Assembly: GCA_037074615.1 (NCBI GenBank)
Contig: CM073569.1
Coordinates: 1,494,001 to 1,558,000 of the forward strand
DNA length: 64,000 nt
Direction of reading: 5' to 3'
Source: Leucaena leucocephala
Lineage: Eukaryota > Streptophyta > Magnoliopsida > Fabales > Fabaceae
Shown: piece after piece, positions 12,054-23,410 of the stretch
Numbering within the stretch: position 1 is the stretch's first letter
Layout: each line of letters starts with the position of its first letter
Notes under the pieces: generated by a model
The model's database searches: none
What the model was told of the DNA's origin: nothing
What the model saw: the letters and a program-made list of their open reading frames with translations, nothing else
Position numbers and translations under genes: made by a program

Positions 12054-13771
12054 ATGGCCAAAATTTCAATCAGCAATACCAATTATACTTACGTGCATGA
12101 CCAGAATGATCCTTCGGAAGCAATTGACGTACACCTTATAATGGTGAAAAGGAGTGGCGCAAAAGCTCCCTTTGTTTACATCTCAGCACTTGTTCTACTA
12201 GCATCTGCCTTCTATCTCTACGCGTATGAGGTACACCTCTCTCTTCTCTTCTTCTTTTTTTAGGTTTAAATAAACTCCGTGTTCACAGACCTTTTTGTGC
12301 ATAATTCCTAGAATTTTCTGTTCTAAATATTGATCTTTTGGGCCTATTTTCAAATTTCAGATTAAGTAGGTACCCATGGATTAGCCTCTGTAGTTCGAAT
12401 TAGCTTTAGGAAGCTCAACCCCACAATGTAATAAGAAGACAATTAAAGGATGTCTTAATTCTTAAATCTTACTGTGACTTCAACCTAAATTTACATTTAC
12501 AATGGAATAGAACTTTTACTTCTGTTCTTGTTTCTTTTTTTCTCTTCATTATACCTAACCTTAAGTCCCACAATGAACAGGGGAAGTCAATTACCCTTGT
12601 CTATTACAGCTTGCTTTTCAACTTAATATTTGTTAAGATCTTACTTTGGAGGCCTGTTGCGAAAGGTGAGGACCTTCCTTAAAAGGCTTTCTTACTCTGA
12701 AAGTTTGATTATTATTTTTTGGCAGTCAAGTTAGGAATCAGGATAATTTATGTAACGTTCTGTTTCAGTTTTGGAATAAATTACGTGATCTTCACCTAGT
12801 TTGTGTTTCCAAACAGAGTCTGTGGTGATAATGCCGTCTTTTGGAGTACAGCTAGAGACTCACTACATGAGGTATGCTTTCTTATTAATTGATTCTTCAG
12901 TTAACACTTAGCTCTTTGTTGAGAGCATGCGTGAAGCCTAATGTAAGAATGTTTAATATCTATTCAAAATGATCGTCTGTTCTATTCGTTTATAATTGTC
13001 CCTGTAAGAAGAGGTTAGGTCCATCAAGACAATGAAGTATTGTTGCCAGTTTATGTTGTTTATGCTTGAGAAACGATATTAATTGGGCTCCCTAACGTCC
13101 ATGGTTCAACAGGAACGGATTTTTGAATTGCACAGTGGGTCTAGTATGGAAATATCATGTATGTTTTGTTTTGAGATGGGACCGTATTTTTTTTCACCGG
13201 GCAAGTTAAAGTGCCTGGCCTTCATAGTGACCCTTACATCTAGCAAAGTGTTTTTGTTTACTAGTAGTCATCTTATTATTGATTTTCACAATCTTTATCA
13301 TTTGTTAGATTTTACCTTTCTTTGTTACAGTGGAAAAGTCACCCGCCACTTTGTTCCCATTGACAAGATTCTGAAACCTGTTTTACTAGAATGTGTGACA
13401 CCAATGACATGTTACTGGAATCTATCTTTGATTGTTCGCGGGGAATCTGAACTAATGTTGATTTTTAAGGTAAACTTTAATTTTTTGTCAAGAGCTTTAA
13501 GCTTCTAAGTTGCTTGAGACAGTAACAATAAGACACTATCCCTTCTATTTTGAAGCCGAGAATAAGTAACTTATTTAGGCAGTTAAAATGGCATTTTGTT
13601 TGGTGATTTTAATTTTGGGGTCTTACTCCGGTACTCCCTGGCTGAAGAGATTGTCAATGTCTTTCTCAGAACTTGCGTCCACCAGTGAAAATGTTGGTCC
13701 ATGTCTGGAAGGCCTTGTGTGCTGGAACTGATAGCAAAAGAGGCTTGGACAAAGGCACAGTCGAGAACTAA
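12054..13771 (+). CDS. PIGH: PIG-H, subunit of GPI-N-acetylglucosaminyltransferase (5 coding exons, 185 aa)
   Basis: PIG-H belongs to the ER complex that transfers GlcNAc to phosphatidylinositol, the first step of GPI-anchor synthesis. Coding exons: 12054-12230, 12581-12665, 12817-12871, 13331-13469, 13670-13771, all GT-AG, total 558 nt. Residues 38-57 (APFVYISALVLLASAFYLYA) and about 63-80 (ITLVYYSLLFNLIFVKIL) form the paired hydrophobic hairpin near the N-terminus. The conserved PIG-H domain follows: SVVIMPSFGVQLETHYM, then RHFVPIDKILKPVLLECVTP, then NLRPPVKMLVHVWKALC near the end. Length matches plant PIG-H (about 185-195 aa). The ATG chosen is the first in frame; a TTG two codons upstream is not a credible start. 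A 5' UTR intron precedes the gene. Confidence 0.93.
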
Positions 13772-15670
13772 TTAGTTTATGGTGATACTGATTGGTATAA
13801 CTGGGCAGCTTCCCAAATCCATGGAGAAGAGGGCTGGTATGAGCGATACTGAAATCCATGACCATGTCCAAGCCTATGCAAGGGGTGGGATACAGAGAAT
13901 CGTTACTTTTGTGGCTTTTAGTTGGAATAGACATTGAAACCTATGCAAGGATTTTAAAACTCTGAGAATAGGTCAGAGTTGTCATATGCATCCAAAGACT
14001 CTTAGGAACTGGGCCATTCACAAAAAGGAAAAAAGGTTTCTAACAATGTTTTGCAGGAAATTAGATTCCCCTTGATCAAAGTGGATAACATGGATATTAA
14101 TTAATATTTAGTAGCAGTGTGAGGGAAGGCTTGCGAGGAGAGAGATGCAGTCATGGTGGCCAATTTTGGATCAACGAGGAAGAAGACACATCTTGATTGA
14201 TGCCTTGTAATTGTATAATATAATGTTATTTGTAGGAATCTTTTTTAACTGGTGGCACGATTCAATGCTCAAAGCAGCTTTGAGGAAAGTTTTATTGTGG
14301 TTTTGTCCAGATAAGGAGTGGCATGGACCATTGCTCTCCACCCTTTGGATTTTGGAATCTCCCCTCTTGTCCTTCATTTTTCATTTACTAGTTTTAATTT
14401 CTTTTTGATTTACTTCGTTTTCAAGTCCCCGTGATGCTGTTGCTTGTGACTTATTTAACAATGGAAGGAATTTTCAGAATAGTAAAATAATTTGAAAAGT
14501 CGAATTAGCATGAAAAAAATTATTTGATTAATTAAACATTATATCCAATTCTTGTTTTAAAGAAATATTGTAGTATTATTTATAAAGTATACAAGTATAA
14601 CCCAAAAAAATGTGTCAATCAAATTGATTCCATCTTTTCCACCAATGATATGATTTCCAATTCTACGTTCGAATGATTCCAAGAAATAACTCTTAGATTA
14701 CAATAAAATAATAAAATTAGCATTCAAAAATGAAAAAGAGTATGGGCTTCAATAAAAGGCATAATTATTTTGGTAACAAATTATTCATTATATGTGGTAT
14801 ATCGAGCACTTTAATAACATGATAAATATATTCTAATCTGAATAAAACACTTAAAATACTATTTAATAAATATATAAAAATAGATTTAAATACCCAAAGA
14901 TATCATCCATGTTAAATCTAAATATATAAATAAATTATTACGACATAATTATCTATATTCATAAATTTAGGTCGAATTTATGGCTTTTTAGTGTGGGTGC
15001 ATTTGGATTTTTTAAATGATTTTTTCCAATTTTAGAGGTGAGTAATTAAAAATCATTTTTCAACGTTTAACAGAGTAACTAACCGTCACTTAATTTCTTA
15101 ATGTTAAAAAGTTTATTATTAAAAAAAATAAAACATGTTGTATTACATAGCAAGCTAATCATATTTATTAATTTTTATTATCCTCATATATATCATGTGA
15201 ATCTTTATTGAACTAATCCACTTTCTATAATTAATATTAGGAGATTTATCTTGTTATGACGGGATACGTCTTAATCTAAATGCACTATTGATATTGATTT
15301 ATGATATTATTATATCCTGCATGAATTAAAGCATAATAAAATTAATTATAAAAATACTAAAACATTGACTCAAAAGTAGTTAAGATAAATAATTTTCTAA
15401 TATAATTTATCCACCTTTAAAATTTGAATTTAATTTTAATGAAAAAATATATCCTTTTACTTGAGATACGGCTTAATTATCAGATAGTTACATATATCCT
15501 ACAAAATGAGTTCCGTTCTAAAATTCAATCTATTAATAAAAGCTCATCCTTCGTCCTTCCCATTGAAACCTTGTGCGTCTCTTACTTTCAAATACTTTTC
15601 TGAGATATTGAAGACGAAGAAGGAACACTCAAAAGATCATCAGATTGTAACCAAAAAAAAAAACAGATCA
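13772..15670. other. Intergenic, PIG-H 3' flank then AT-rich DNA
   Basis: Up to about 14450 the sequence is of moderate composition and probably includes the PIG-H 3' UTR. From 14460 to 15480 it is AT-rich with no gene signal. Short ORFs at 14171-14408 on both strands show no family resemblance. Confidence 0.5.
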
Positions 15671-15677
15671 TCAGATC

Positions 15678-16192
15678 ATGGAGATCGAGCAGTCGAAAGA
15701 TGACAGAATTTCAACTTCGCTTAAGGAAGCCATAGCTCTTCACAATGAAGTTAACCTTAGGCTTAGTGACAGCAATGGAGGTTACGATTACCAGGCATTT
15801 GTCGACGTTGTCTGCAACTTTGCGGGCAGCGAGAACCTCGTACTTTGTTCACTTTCTCAGATCTTGAACGACCACAAAAAAATTTGCTTCTTAAGTTTCA
15901 TAGTTTCCTCACTGATTCTGGTCATAAGGCAACATCGTTTTCTGAAACTGTTCCTTTGAAAGATAAAGATGGCGCCAAGTATTTGGAATCACAAACCATA
16001 AAGTTTTTGAAGAAACTAAGGAGCAGAATAGGCGATAATGGTGTCGACATGTTCGTGGTTGAGTTTCAGACGACAGGATTGGATAAGACGAAGATAAAGC
16101 ATGTGGCAGAAAAGTGTATGGGAGAGTTCCCGGCTGATTTAACGAAAGAGTTTGATGATATAATTCAAAGATATATATATGGAAGTGGATGA
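15678..16192 (+). pseudogene. Frameshifted ORF with two PAH-like (SIN3-type) helical repeats
   Basis: An ATG-initiated frame (MEIEQSKDDRISTSLKEAIA) runs from 15678. Its homology-like reading passes at about 15840 into the frame that ends with TGA at 16190-16192, which restores TLFTFSDLERPQKNLLLKFH; one base appears to be missing. Joined, the product would be about 171 aa. Two segments follow the paired amphipathic helix pattern: about residues 14-80 (YDYQAFVDVVCNF, then KNLLLKFHSFL) and about 105-165 (TIKFLKKLRSRIGDNGVDMF, then LTKEFDDIIQRY). PAH domains in SIN3 corepressors bind transcription factors; small stand-alone PAH proteins occur in plants. The assignment rests on pattern only. A one-base assembly error would make this a normal single-exon gene. 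Confidence 0.45.
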
Positions 16193-17077
16193 GGTCTTTC
16201 TACAAACACATGAAGGCATGAACAATTTTGATCGGCTCATGGAATATGCCTTTGGCAAATATCAAAGGAACAAAAACCGAAACCTATGCCCTTGCCAGAT
16301 ATCAACGGATCATAGCGAAAGGTAAATGATGTCCAGTACCATTTAGTTAGATTCATGAGTTTAATTGAGAATGGTTCTCTCTTAGTAACTGCAATATTGT
16401 TTGAGAGGACTCGAGGCTCTTTCGTGTAATCACTGTTAGTTAATCTCACTGTTGGTTCATTTTTTTTTATTTGTACCATTTTTTCAGAATAATAATGATA
16501 TATGGTGAAATTTTAGGTTTCATACTTTCACTTGGGGAAATTGTTGAAAAATTCCGCACTGTAAAATTTACATCTAAAGACACTGATTATTGAATAGATT
16601 AATTGTGTGCAATATATTTTTAGTTATATATAAATATTTTTTACTTTATATAATTAAAGATATGTTATTTATAGTTAAAAATAACTTATATAATTAAATT
16701 AAAGATAAATTGTATATATGTTTTTAAATAAATTTTAAATATTTTTAGATAATAAATTTTACAATATAATATAGGATTTTTCTACAATTTTCTCCCTACA
16801 AAATTACTAAATGGGCCTTGTTTTCTTCAATTTTTTTTAAAAAGAAAACTTTTTAGATAAACTTTTTAAAGTTTTAAAAATCAATTTGGATTTTGGACTT
16901 CAATAATTTGGAATTTGATTCATTTAATATTAATTTCATTTGGTTTGAAATCCGATACAATTGTAAGCGTCCGTATCTTGCACGCGCATCTTCAATGATA
17001 ATCTTGACGCCAATTGAACCATTGAAAAATGGACGACGGGTCCTTAATTATTCATAACCACATAAAAATGAAATTAC

Positions 17078-17430
17078 GGCCCATTTAGTTTATTTTCTTA
17101 AGAAGAGTTTATAAAAAATTGATTTTAAAAAATAATTTATAGAATAAAAATAATTATAAATAAATATTTAGATAATTATTATTAGAATTAATTTTTTTAT
17201 AAGTAAATTAACAAAAAGGGTATAGGGTAAAATGATAGAGAAAAAATATAAGAGCAAAGTGGTCATTATATAGCCTAAAATTATTTTTGCCACTCATAAA
17301 CTATCCCTACAAATTTATCCGAAATCATAGTTTATTCCATAAGCTCTTATATATATTTGATGGCTATTTATTTAATTTAGGCTAAAAATATTTTTAAAAC
17401 TATTGACTTGAAAACAAACCAAACAGACAC
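17078..17430. mobile_element. MITE-like element with imperfect terminal inverted repeats
   Basis: The left end ggcccatttagtttatttt and the reverse complement of the right end, gtgtctgtttggtttgtttt, match at most positions after the first few bases. The interior is AT-rich and non-coding. The GGCC..GTTTGGTTT style of end is common in plant MITEs. No convincing target duplication was seen, so family and borders are uncertain. Confidence 0.4.
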
Positions 17431-18659
17431 TACAAAGATAAACTTGAATTGGAGAAAAATAAGATAATTAGTTCCGCTCGATCGGCAGCTAGGATTAAAG
17501 AAAAAACAGCATCTCATTATTAACAAGTACATCAAAACTTCTTAAATTGTCTTTTAAATCGTGAATTTAAATTTTTTAAATTTCAAAAGAGGTTAGTCAG
17601 GTCAACGAAAAATATGAAGCATATTAAGTAAAATATATATATAGAAAAAGATTTAGATATTTAAATCTATATACTTATTATAATATCTATGTATTTTTAA
17701 ACTTTTTTTCCTTAATTTTTTGGGAGCTTGAAGGTTAAATGACCCAACCAACATATATAGGTGGCAACAAAATTATAAAAATTCTATCACACATAATCCT
17801 TTTAGGGATGTTTCAACCTCATTCTCCAAACTCCAAAGCACTAAATACAGGGTATTATGCATTTATTTATTAAATGAAAAAGGATTCTTACAAATAAAAT
17901 GAGCTTTGATGACTTTATTTTATTTTATTTTTGATAAAAAAAAAGTTTATATAGGTTTAGCATTGGTCCCCTATTAAGGTTAGAGCATAGCTCAAAAGTT
18001 TATAGAACGCTTATAGAGAATTTAGGATATCACTTATCAAATGAGCCATCACAATAATAGCGGGAATCAAACTCATATTCTTATAAGATATGAATATATT
18101 TTTTATTATTTGTGTTAATTCTCATTAATTTGATAGGTTTAAATTTTTAGTTGCAAATTACAATCTTGTGCTATTTTTTTAAAGTAAGAGAGAGACCAAG
18201 AAAAATGAATGGTAGGTAAATATGGAAGAAATTTATCCCACATATACAATCATACTGTGTGCTATTCACTTTCTTATTTTAGAGATATTTTGGAATTAAA
18301 ATTCCTAAATTAGCATTTTAACTTATAAAGTCTCATTTCCTTTTCCTCTATGAAAATTATAAATATCCTCCCCAAATATTTAACAAAAGACTAGAAGCCA
18401 CCTTACTTTTTTTTTTATGTAGGAATTATATCATTTGCAAGCACACGTTTATACACCAACCTTATATTTATATGAAAAGAAAATTAAGGAAAAAATAATA
18501 CTAGGGAAGAAAACTACTAAAAATAATATTTTTTTTTAATTTTTTTAATTTTTTTTCTTAATATCTCCTTATTTTCCTTCTTATTAACCCATTGTGTAAT
18601 AAATTAAGAAAACAACCGAGGTATGGCTTGATTCTCAATTGGATCCTCTAGTATAAATT

Positions 18660-18945
18660 TGATGTATATTATTTTTATAATTTGAGATAAAATAATTAAA
18701 AATATTTTTTTTATAATTTGAGAAAGGTTAAAGTTGTCTAAAAATTTTATAACTTGAGATAAAATAGTCTAAAATATTTCTTTTTTTCTCTCATTTTATT
18801 TTTTAACTTTTTTTATGGAACTAAAATGACTCAAAATATTATAAGTAGAGGTGACTTCTATTATATTAAATAAAAAAAATATTTGATTCTACTTCTACCC
18901 TCACTTCTCTATTTTTACTTTCATATTATCAAACATGCCCTTAGG
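18660..18945 (-). repeat. Dispersed repeat, copy 1 (inverted relative to copy 2)
   Basis: Read on the minus strand this block starts gggcatgtttgataatatga and runs through agaagtgagggtagaagtag to several 'aaattataaaa' units. The plus strand at 23127-23410 shows the same order of motifs with scattered differences. Non-coding, so most likely a MITE or a similar short element. Confidence 0.65.
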
Positions 18946-19244
18946 GTTTAGACGGAGGGAAAAAAAGAAAAAAACTGTGTTATTTGACTTTTCATTAACG
19001 TAAAATTGAAGAAAATTACCATTAAGAAAGTTTCATTCATACACATAAACATATATAAATACAAGTAGCACTGAAAATGTTAATATTTGATGCAGAGATA
19101 GTCTAAGAAAGGTTTTGACTTACTCAGACAGAAATGAACAGCAGTAATTGGTGCGTTTGTGGGATTGCGTCTTTCGGGGCTCTTATTACCGTTCTAGAAC
19201 CAGAACCAATCGAAATTATCTGACATTATGCAATTATATATATA

Positions 19245-19258
19245 AAAGAGAAAGATCT
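19245..19258 (+). promoter_or_regulatory. Probable TATA box of the 20125-21249 gene
   Basis: tatatatataaaag lies about 125 bases before a donor site at 19381 that begins the leader intron of the downstream gene. Its position suits a transcription start near 19280-19290. Core promoter inferred from sequence only. Confidence 0.45.
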
Positions 19259-19380
19259 TTGGTTTTCTTGTTGCCCTGGATTTTCTTCCCCACACACAAC
19301 CCTCTTCTCTCTGAAAAACCCTAATTATAGCTTTCGCCGTATATCCTCTTCTATCTTTCTTTACTACTCATCAAGATCAG

Positions 19381-19836
19381 GTACTTGTGGCCCCTCTCCC
19401 TTGTCAATGGCACTGATTCTTGTTGCGAAATTTCGTTGAACCGGCTTTCAGTTTTCATTGATTTCTGCAATTCTGTGCGATCGGGATTCAACCAGCGTGT
19501 TTTCTGATTAATTCTGACCCTTTCCTGTCTTTGATTGCTAGATTCTGTTTCTGGAATTGAGCGTGTAATATTCTTGTCTGCATGGGTTTGGTGGTTAGAT
19601 ATCTGAATCAATTTTTTGTATCTCTTTGATCTTTGACTCTTGTGCTGAATTATGTATCCATGGCGCTCTTTTTGGATGCCAAGAATACTGGGGTTAGATG
19701 AAGATGGACAATTGATGTATTCTGCTGTTTTTCTTCATATTTTTAATATATGAACTAACGCAAATCAATTATTCGTATGAATCATTTGTTTCAGATTTGG
19801 CTGAGTTGATCTTATTATTTTCCTTCTCTCTTTTAG
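19381..19836 (+). other. 5' UTR intron of the uncharacterised gene
   Basis: The donor follows tcatcaagatcag at 19380 and the acceptor is ctctcttttag, ending at 19836; the interior is T-rich. The resulting leader exon (19837-20124) precedes the main ORF. It contains at least six upstream ATGs, listed separately. Confidence 0.65.
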
Positions 19837-19851
19837 GAAGCAAGCGTTGAG

Positions 19852-20090
19852 ATGAGTCCAACATCTTCTGCGCAAGGTGGTTTGCAACAATCCAGCAAAT
19901 TAGCACCATGACCAGTGCGTGAATTGGTCTTGGTTTTGTCCAGGGTTTGTAAAGGAACTTGTGGTGTTTTTTCTTTTCAAAATCTTCATGTATCACCGAT
20001 GTGGAATTGGGTTTGAGAATTAGATCGGGAACGGTGTGATAATTGGGGCGATGATGGAATGCCAATAGAGAAGTTATTAAATTGATGTGA
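19852..20090 (+). promoter_or_regulatory. Cluster of upstream ORFs in the leader
   Basis: ATG-initiated uORFs before the main start at 20125: 19852-19911 (MSPTSSAQGGLQQSSKLAP, 19 aa), 19908-19922 (MTSA), 19988-20023 (MYHRCGIGFEN), 19999-20016 (MWNWV), 20051-20068 (MMECQ) and the minimal ATG-TGA at 20085-20090. The first stop and the second start overlap as ATGA at 19908-19911. Such a layout normally lowers translation of the main ORF, provided this leader is not spliced further. Confidence 0.55.
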
Positions 20091-20124
20091 AGATTTATTT
20101 GTTATTTCTGAGTTTTGGAGTAGC

Positions 20125-21249
20125 ATGGACAACGGATGCGATGCAAATCACTTGGATGGTGATGTTCTTTTGCCTCCTCGGAAGCGACTCCTTGCTGGAT
20201 TGAAGAAACAGAGTTCTGATGGTGATGCTGCCGCCTCCTCTCCATCACCGGCTACTGCTTCATGTGTTATCACTCCTGAGGCTGCTTCTGTTTCAAGTGA
20301 ATTTGAAGCTCGCCTTAAGCATCTATTGAATTCTCATTCGAATAACCCTAACCTCACCCTTGAGGAGATTGCCGAGGCCTCGAAAACAGCAGCCGAAGCT
20401 GCAACTAAGGCCGCGGAAGCTGCAAGAGCTGTTGCTGAAGAAAAAGCTGCAAGAGCAGCAAAAGCTGTTGCTGCAGCCAAGAGTGCATTAGATTTGGTTG
20501 CATCTTTTTCTGAAGAGGCAATCACCAAGGAAAGAAATTTGAAAAAGAACAAGCTAAAGAAGCATTTACCAGTTCAGCTGTTGTACAGAAAAAACCAACC
20601 TATGGAAAGTTGTACGAAAGATGAAGAATTAGCCCGTAAGTTACACCGAGCCATGAACAGCTCTCCTAGAATCTCGAAAAATTCTCCAAGTTCAGATTCA
20701 AAAGGGAATAAACACAAGAAACCTAAAAGCTCTTCAAGCTTTGAAATAACTGAGGTCTCTGATGCTGGCATGGCAGTGGGACAAGATTGCTTATCTTTGA
20801 ACAATGGACATGCAGTAGGAGGCAAAAATGGTTATGAAGTTTCCATCCAAGAGGCATGCTCGAGCAAGGAAGATAAGAAGGGAGGCAGATATGATAAATA
20901 CAGCCAAATGGAGATATATAATGGGGAAGCAGAGTCAAGCCAGTCAAAAGAGAAAATCTCCGAAGATTTGTCTCCCATTGGTAAGAAAAGGGGAAGGGTG
21001 AAGCTCAAAAAGTTGCCCTTGAGCATTTGCACATCTAAAGATAAGGCACAGCCAAAGGAAGAGAGGAGGGCTGGAAGCTCTTCTCTGACTGATATCAATG
21101 CAGGCACAGATGCCCTTGTCAATATACCTTTGTTTCAAGTTGAATCATCCACAGAGAGAGTGATCCCAATTGAGGCTACATCAATGTGGAAATGTCAGGA
21201 GTTCAAGGCACCAGCATGTATCAAACAGAATAAAGTTGTGCAGTCATAA
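20125..21249 (+). CDS. Uncharacterised Ala/Lys-rich protein, likely nuclear (single coding exon, 374 aa)
   Basis: I do not recognise a named family. The product starts MDNGCDANHLDGDVLLPPRK and has a basic motif PPRKRLLAGLKKQ at about 17-29 and a strongly alanine-rich charged helix at about 78-128 (EAATKAAEAARAVAEEKAAR and similar), probably a coiled coil or long single helix. A lysine-rich stretch (KERNLKKNKLKKHLP) follows at about 135-149. The C-terminal half is polar and probably disordered, with two more basic clusters (KGNKHKKPKSSSS; GKKRGRVKLKKLP) that could be nuclear localisation signals. No membrane segment or catalytic motif is visible. The frame is open for 374 codons with plant-like codon use, a TATA box, a leader intron and uORFs, so it is very probably a real gene. 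The nuclear role is inferred from composition only. Confidence 0.82.
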   Translation: MDNGCDANHLDGDVLLPPRKRLLAGLKKQSSDGDAAASSPSPATASCVITPEAASVSSEFEARLKHLLNSHSNNPNLTLEEIAEASKTAAEAATKAAEAARAVAEEKAARAAKAVAAAKSALDLVASFSEEAITKERNLKKNKLKKHLPVQLLYRKNQPMESCTKDEELARKLHRAMNSSPRISKNSPSSDSKGNKHKKPKSSSSFEITEVSDAGMAVGQDCLSLNNGHAVGGKNGYEVSIQEACSSKEDKKGGRYDKYSQMEIYNGEAESSQSKEKISEDLSPIGKKRGRVKLKKLPLSICTSKDKAQPKEERRAGSSSLTDINAGTDALVNIPLFQVESSTERVIPIEATSMWKCQEFKAPACIKQNKVVQS

Positions 21250-21817
21250 TATTCAAATTACATTGTGGCAAGAATGGGGCCTGTCATGATAGAAGCTGAT
21301 AGCTGAGGTAGGAATTATGATGCTTCTTTTTTCTTTCATTTTCTTTTTCATAAATGGCCTTTATCTTGTTCATCTTTTGTCTTGTATTGAATTTCTACTG
21401 ACTAAATGTATAATTAGATCGTTAGTTTCCTGCCATACTCCTCTCATTTTAAAGTTGTGTACCGTTAATTGACAACAAAACAGAGTTTAGATAGAATAAT
21501 GGCGTGAATTTGAATAGCTTTTCCATTCTGTTGCATATGCTATCCAGCATTAGTTCTGAGAATAATGTATTGGAAATCCGTATCTTCTATTCAGACTTTG
21601 GCTGAGCTGCTTATCTTCCTTGTACTGATATTTATTTATTTGGCTTCTTTATACAAGGGGGCAATTAATCATTCAGTGAAAGGGTGATCCAACTATTGGT
21701 AATTTATTGGCTGTTCAAGTATTATACCTATTGAATGAACTTCTCTATGATTGACAACTTTTGACAAAAATAATTACTCTCCTGGCAATAAAAAGAAAAT
21801 GACTTTGTTATTGAATA

Positions 21818-21881
21818 AAAACAAGCATGTAATCCTTCTAGTTTTGGCATTTTTAATCTGGAAGGATTACATGCTTGTTTT
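21818..21881. repeat. Perfect 21-bp inverted repeat with 22-nt loop
   Basis: The arm aaaacaagcatgtaatcctt plus c (21818-21838) is the exact reverse complement of 21861-21881. Three more base pairs (one G-U) could extend the stem into the loop if transcribed. It may be a tiny foldback element, a miRNA-like hairpin or a 3'-end structure. Confidence 0.8.
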
Positions 21882-23126
21882 AATTACCGGAACTGTGGCT
21901 TTCTATGTATTATGATTATTACTACTAAGTCAAAGATTTTGATCATAACGGAGTAGCTTATTTATCTGTTTCCCGTTAGATCTGATTGGCAGTTTCGAGT
22001 TCATGTTTACCGAGAACTCCTTGGCAGCCGCACTGATAATTTGGAAGTTTCAATGTCAACTCTTCACTTCAAGGTGTTAAAAACAAAATCTATTATTCAC
22101 TTCGTGGGCTGAATCAGCCTACTGAATGGCTACCTAGAACCTTAAAAATACGTATATGAATTATTGTTAGTATACAAAATGAAGGATAACTGGATTTTAC
22201 CCTCGTGGATGTATGGAGGGTGATGAGGGTAAGTAAAATGATTGGGAGATTTTAATGAGTTTGATTTTTGAAAAATACATAAACCAAGGTTGAAAATTTT
22301 AATTATTACTTCATTTTTTTATATTTATCAAGTTGAACTACTCATAATCTGTCGATCTAAGTGTTTAATTTTATTTTTTTAAAAGTAAACTTGTTAAAAT
22401 TCATTCTCCCTTCTTTCCTCTTCATTTCCTCTAAAAATTAATAGAAATTAAATATTGAGCAAATATTAATTTGATAATTTTACAACAAATGATATTGTTT
22501 AGAAGATGATTTTTTTAAAAAAAAAGATGTATTCTTTTTTTTAAAAATAATAAGTAATTATAAATAAATATAATAATGAAAATATAAATAACTATTTTTC
22601 CATTCTCCATGCAATTTTGTAGAGTTTAGAAGATAGAAATAAAAAACAATTTAATTTTAGAATTTGGGATCCTTAGCTATACTCGAATATAAAAAACAAT
22701 TTATATTATTCTATAAGCGACTATTTGTATTATTTCCTCACAAATTAATTTAGAATTTTTTATCCATGCATATTAAAATTGTAAAGAACGATTTGTCATT
22801 TTCGGACGTGTTATCCTCATCAAAATTAAAATTTAAATGTATTCTAGTTTAGAATTTAGTACCAAGTTTATATTTGTTACTCTTATGCGTCTGGGTGACC
22901 CCAGGTGGAGCCCAGGTGTCAGTGTCAAATGTGTGGCAGAAGCTAAATAGAAAAAAGAAAAGAATTTTGGCGCAAAACGAAAAAAAAATATTAAAAATAT
23001 AAAGATTTTTTTTTGTTTTATAATTTATTAATTTTTACATATTAAAAATACAAATAAAAAATTATTCACACGAAATAACATTTTAAACAAATTTTTTTCA
23101 TTAGAATGCGTTCCTACTTTTTAACA

Positions 23127-23410
23127 ATTTATGAGAATGTTTGGTAGCATGGAATTAAAGGTAGAGAAGTAAAAGTAAAATTAAATATTTTTTTTAGTAT
23201 AATAGAAGTAATTTTAACTTCTACTCTTAATATTTTAAATAATTTTAATTTTATAAAAAAAATTGAGAAATAAGATAGGAGAAATAAAAATAAAATATTT
23301 TAAATAATTTTATTTTAAATTATAAAATTTTTACACAATTTTAACCCTTTTTAAATTATAAAAAAATATTTTAGATAATTTTACCCTAAATTATAAAAAA
23401 ATTATATATC
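23127..23410 (+). repeat. Dispersed repeat, copy 2
   Basis: The block begins gagaatgtttggtagcatgg and runs through gtagagaagtaaaagtaaaa and several 'aaattataaaa' units. It matches the reverse complement of 18660-18945 along its length with point differences. Non-coding; probably a MITE-class element. Confidence 0.65.

Larger units (their letters stand above)
16193..19230. other. Long AT-rich intergenic region with repeats
   Basis: No gene was found. Visible structure: a MITE-like block at about 17078-17430 and the minus-orientation copy of a dispersed repeat at about 18660-18945 (separate entries). The rest is A/T runs and low-complexity sequence. Confidence 0.6.

Noticed and set aside
15839..15860. 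GT...AG segment at the frame change of the PAH-like ORF, as a possible intron
   Set aside because: It is only 22 nt long, far below the minimum for plant introns, and removing it does not give the best continuation; a one-base loss explains the frames better.
20334..21138. Several minus-strand ORFs over the 374-aa gene
   Set aside because: They are antisense to the alanine-rich coding region, which keeps the opposite strand open by composition.
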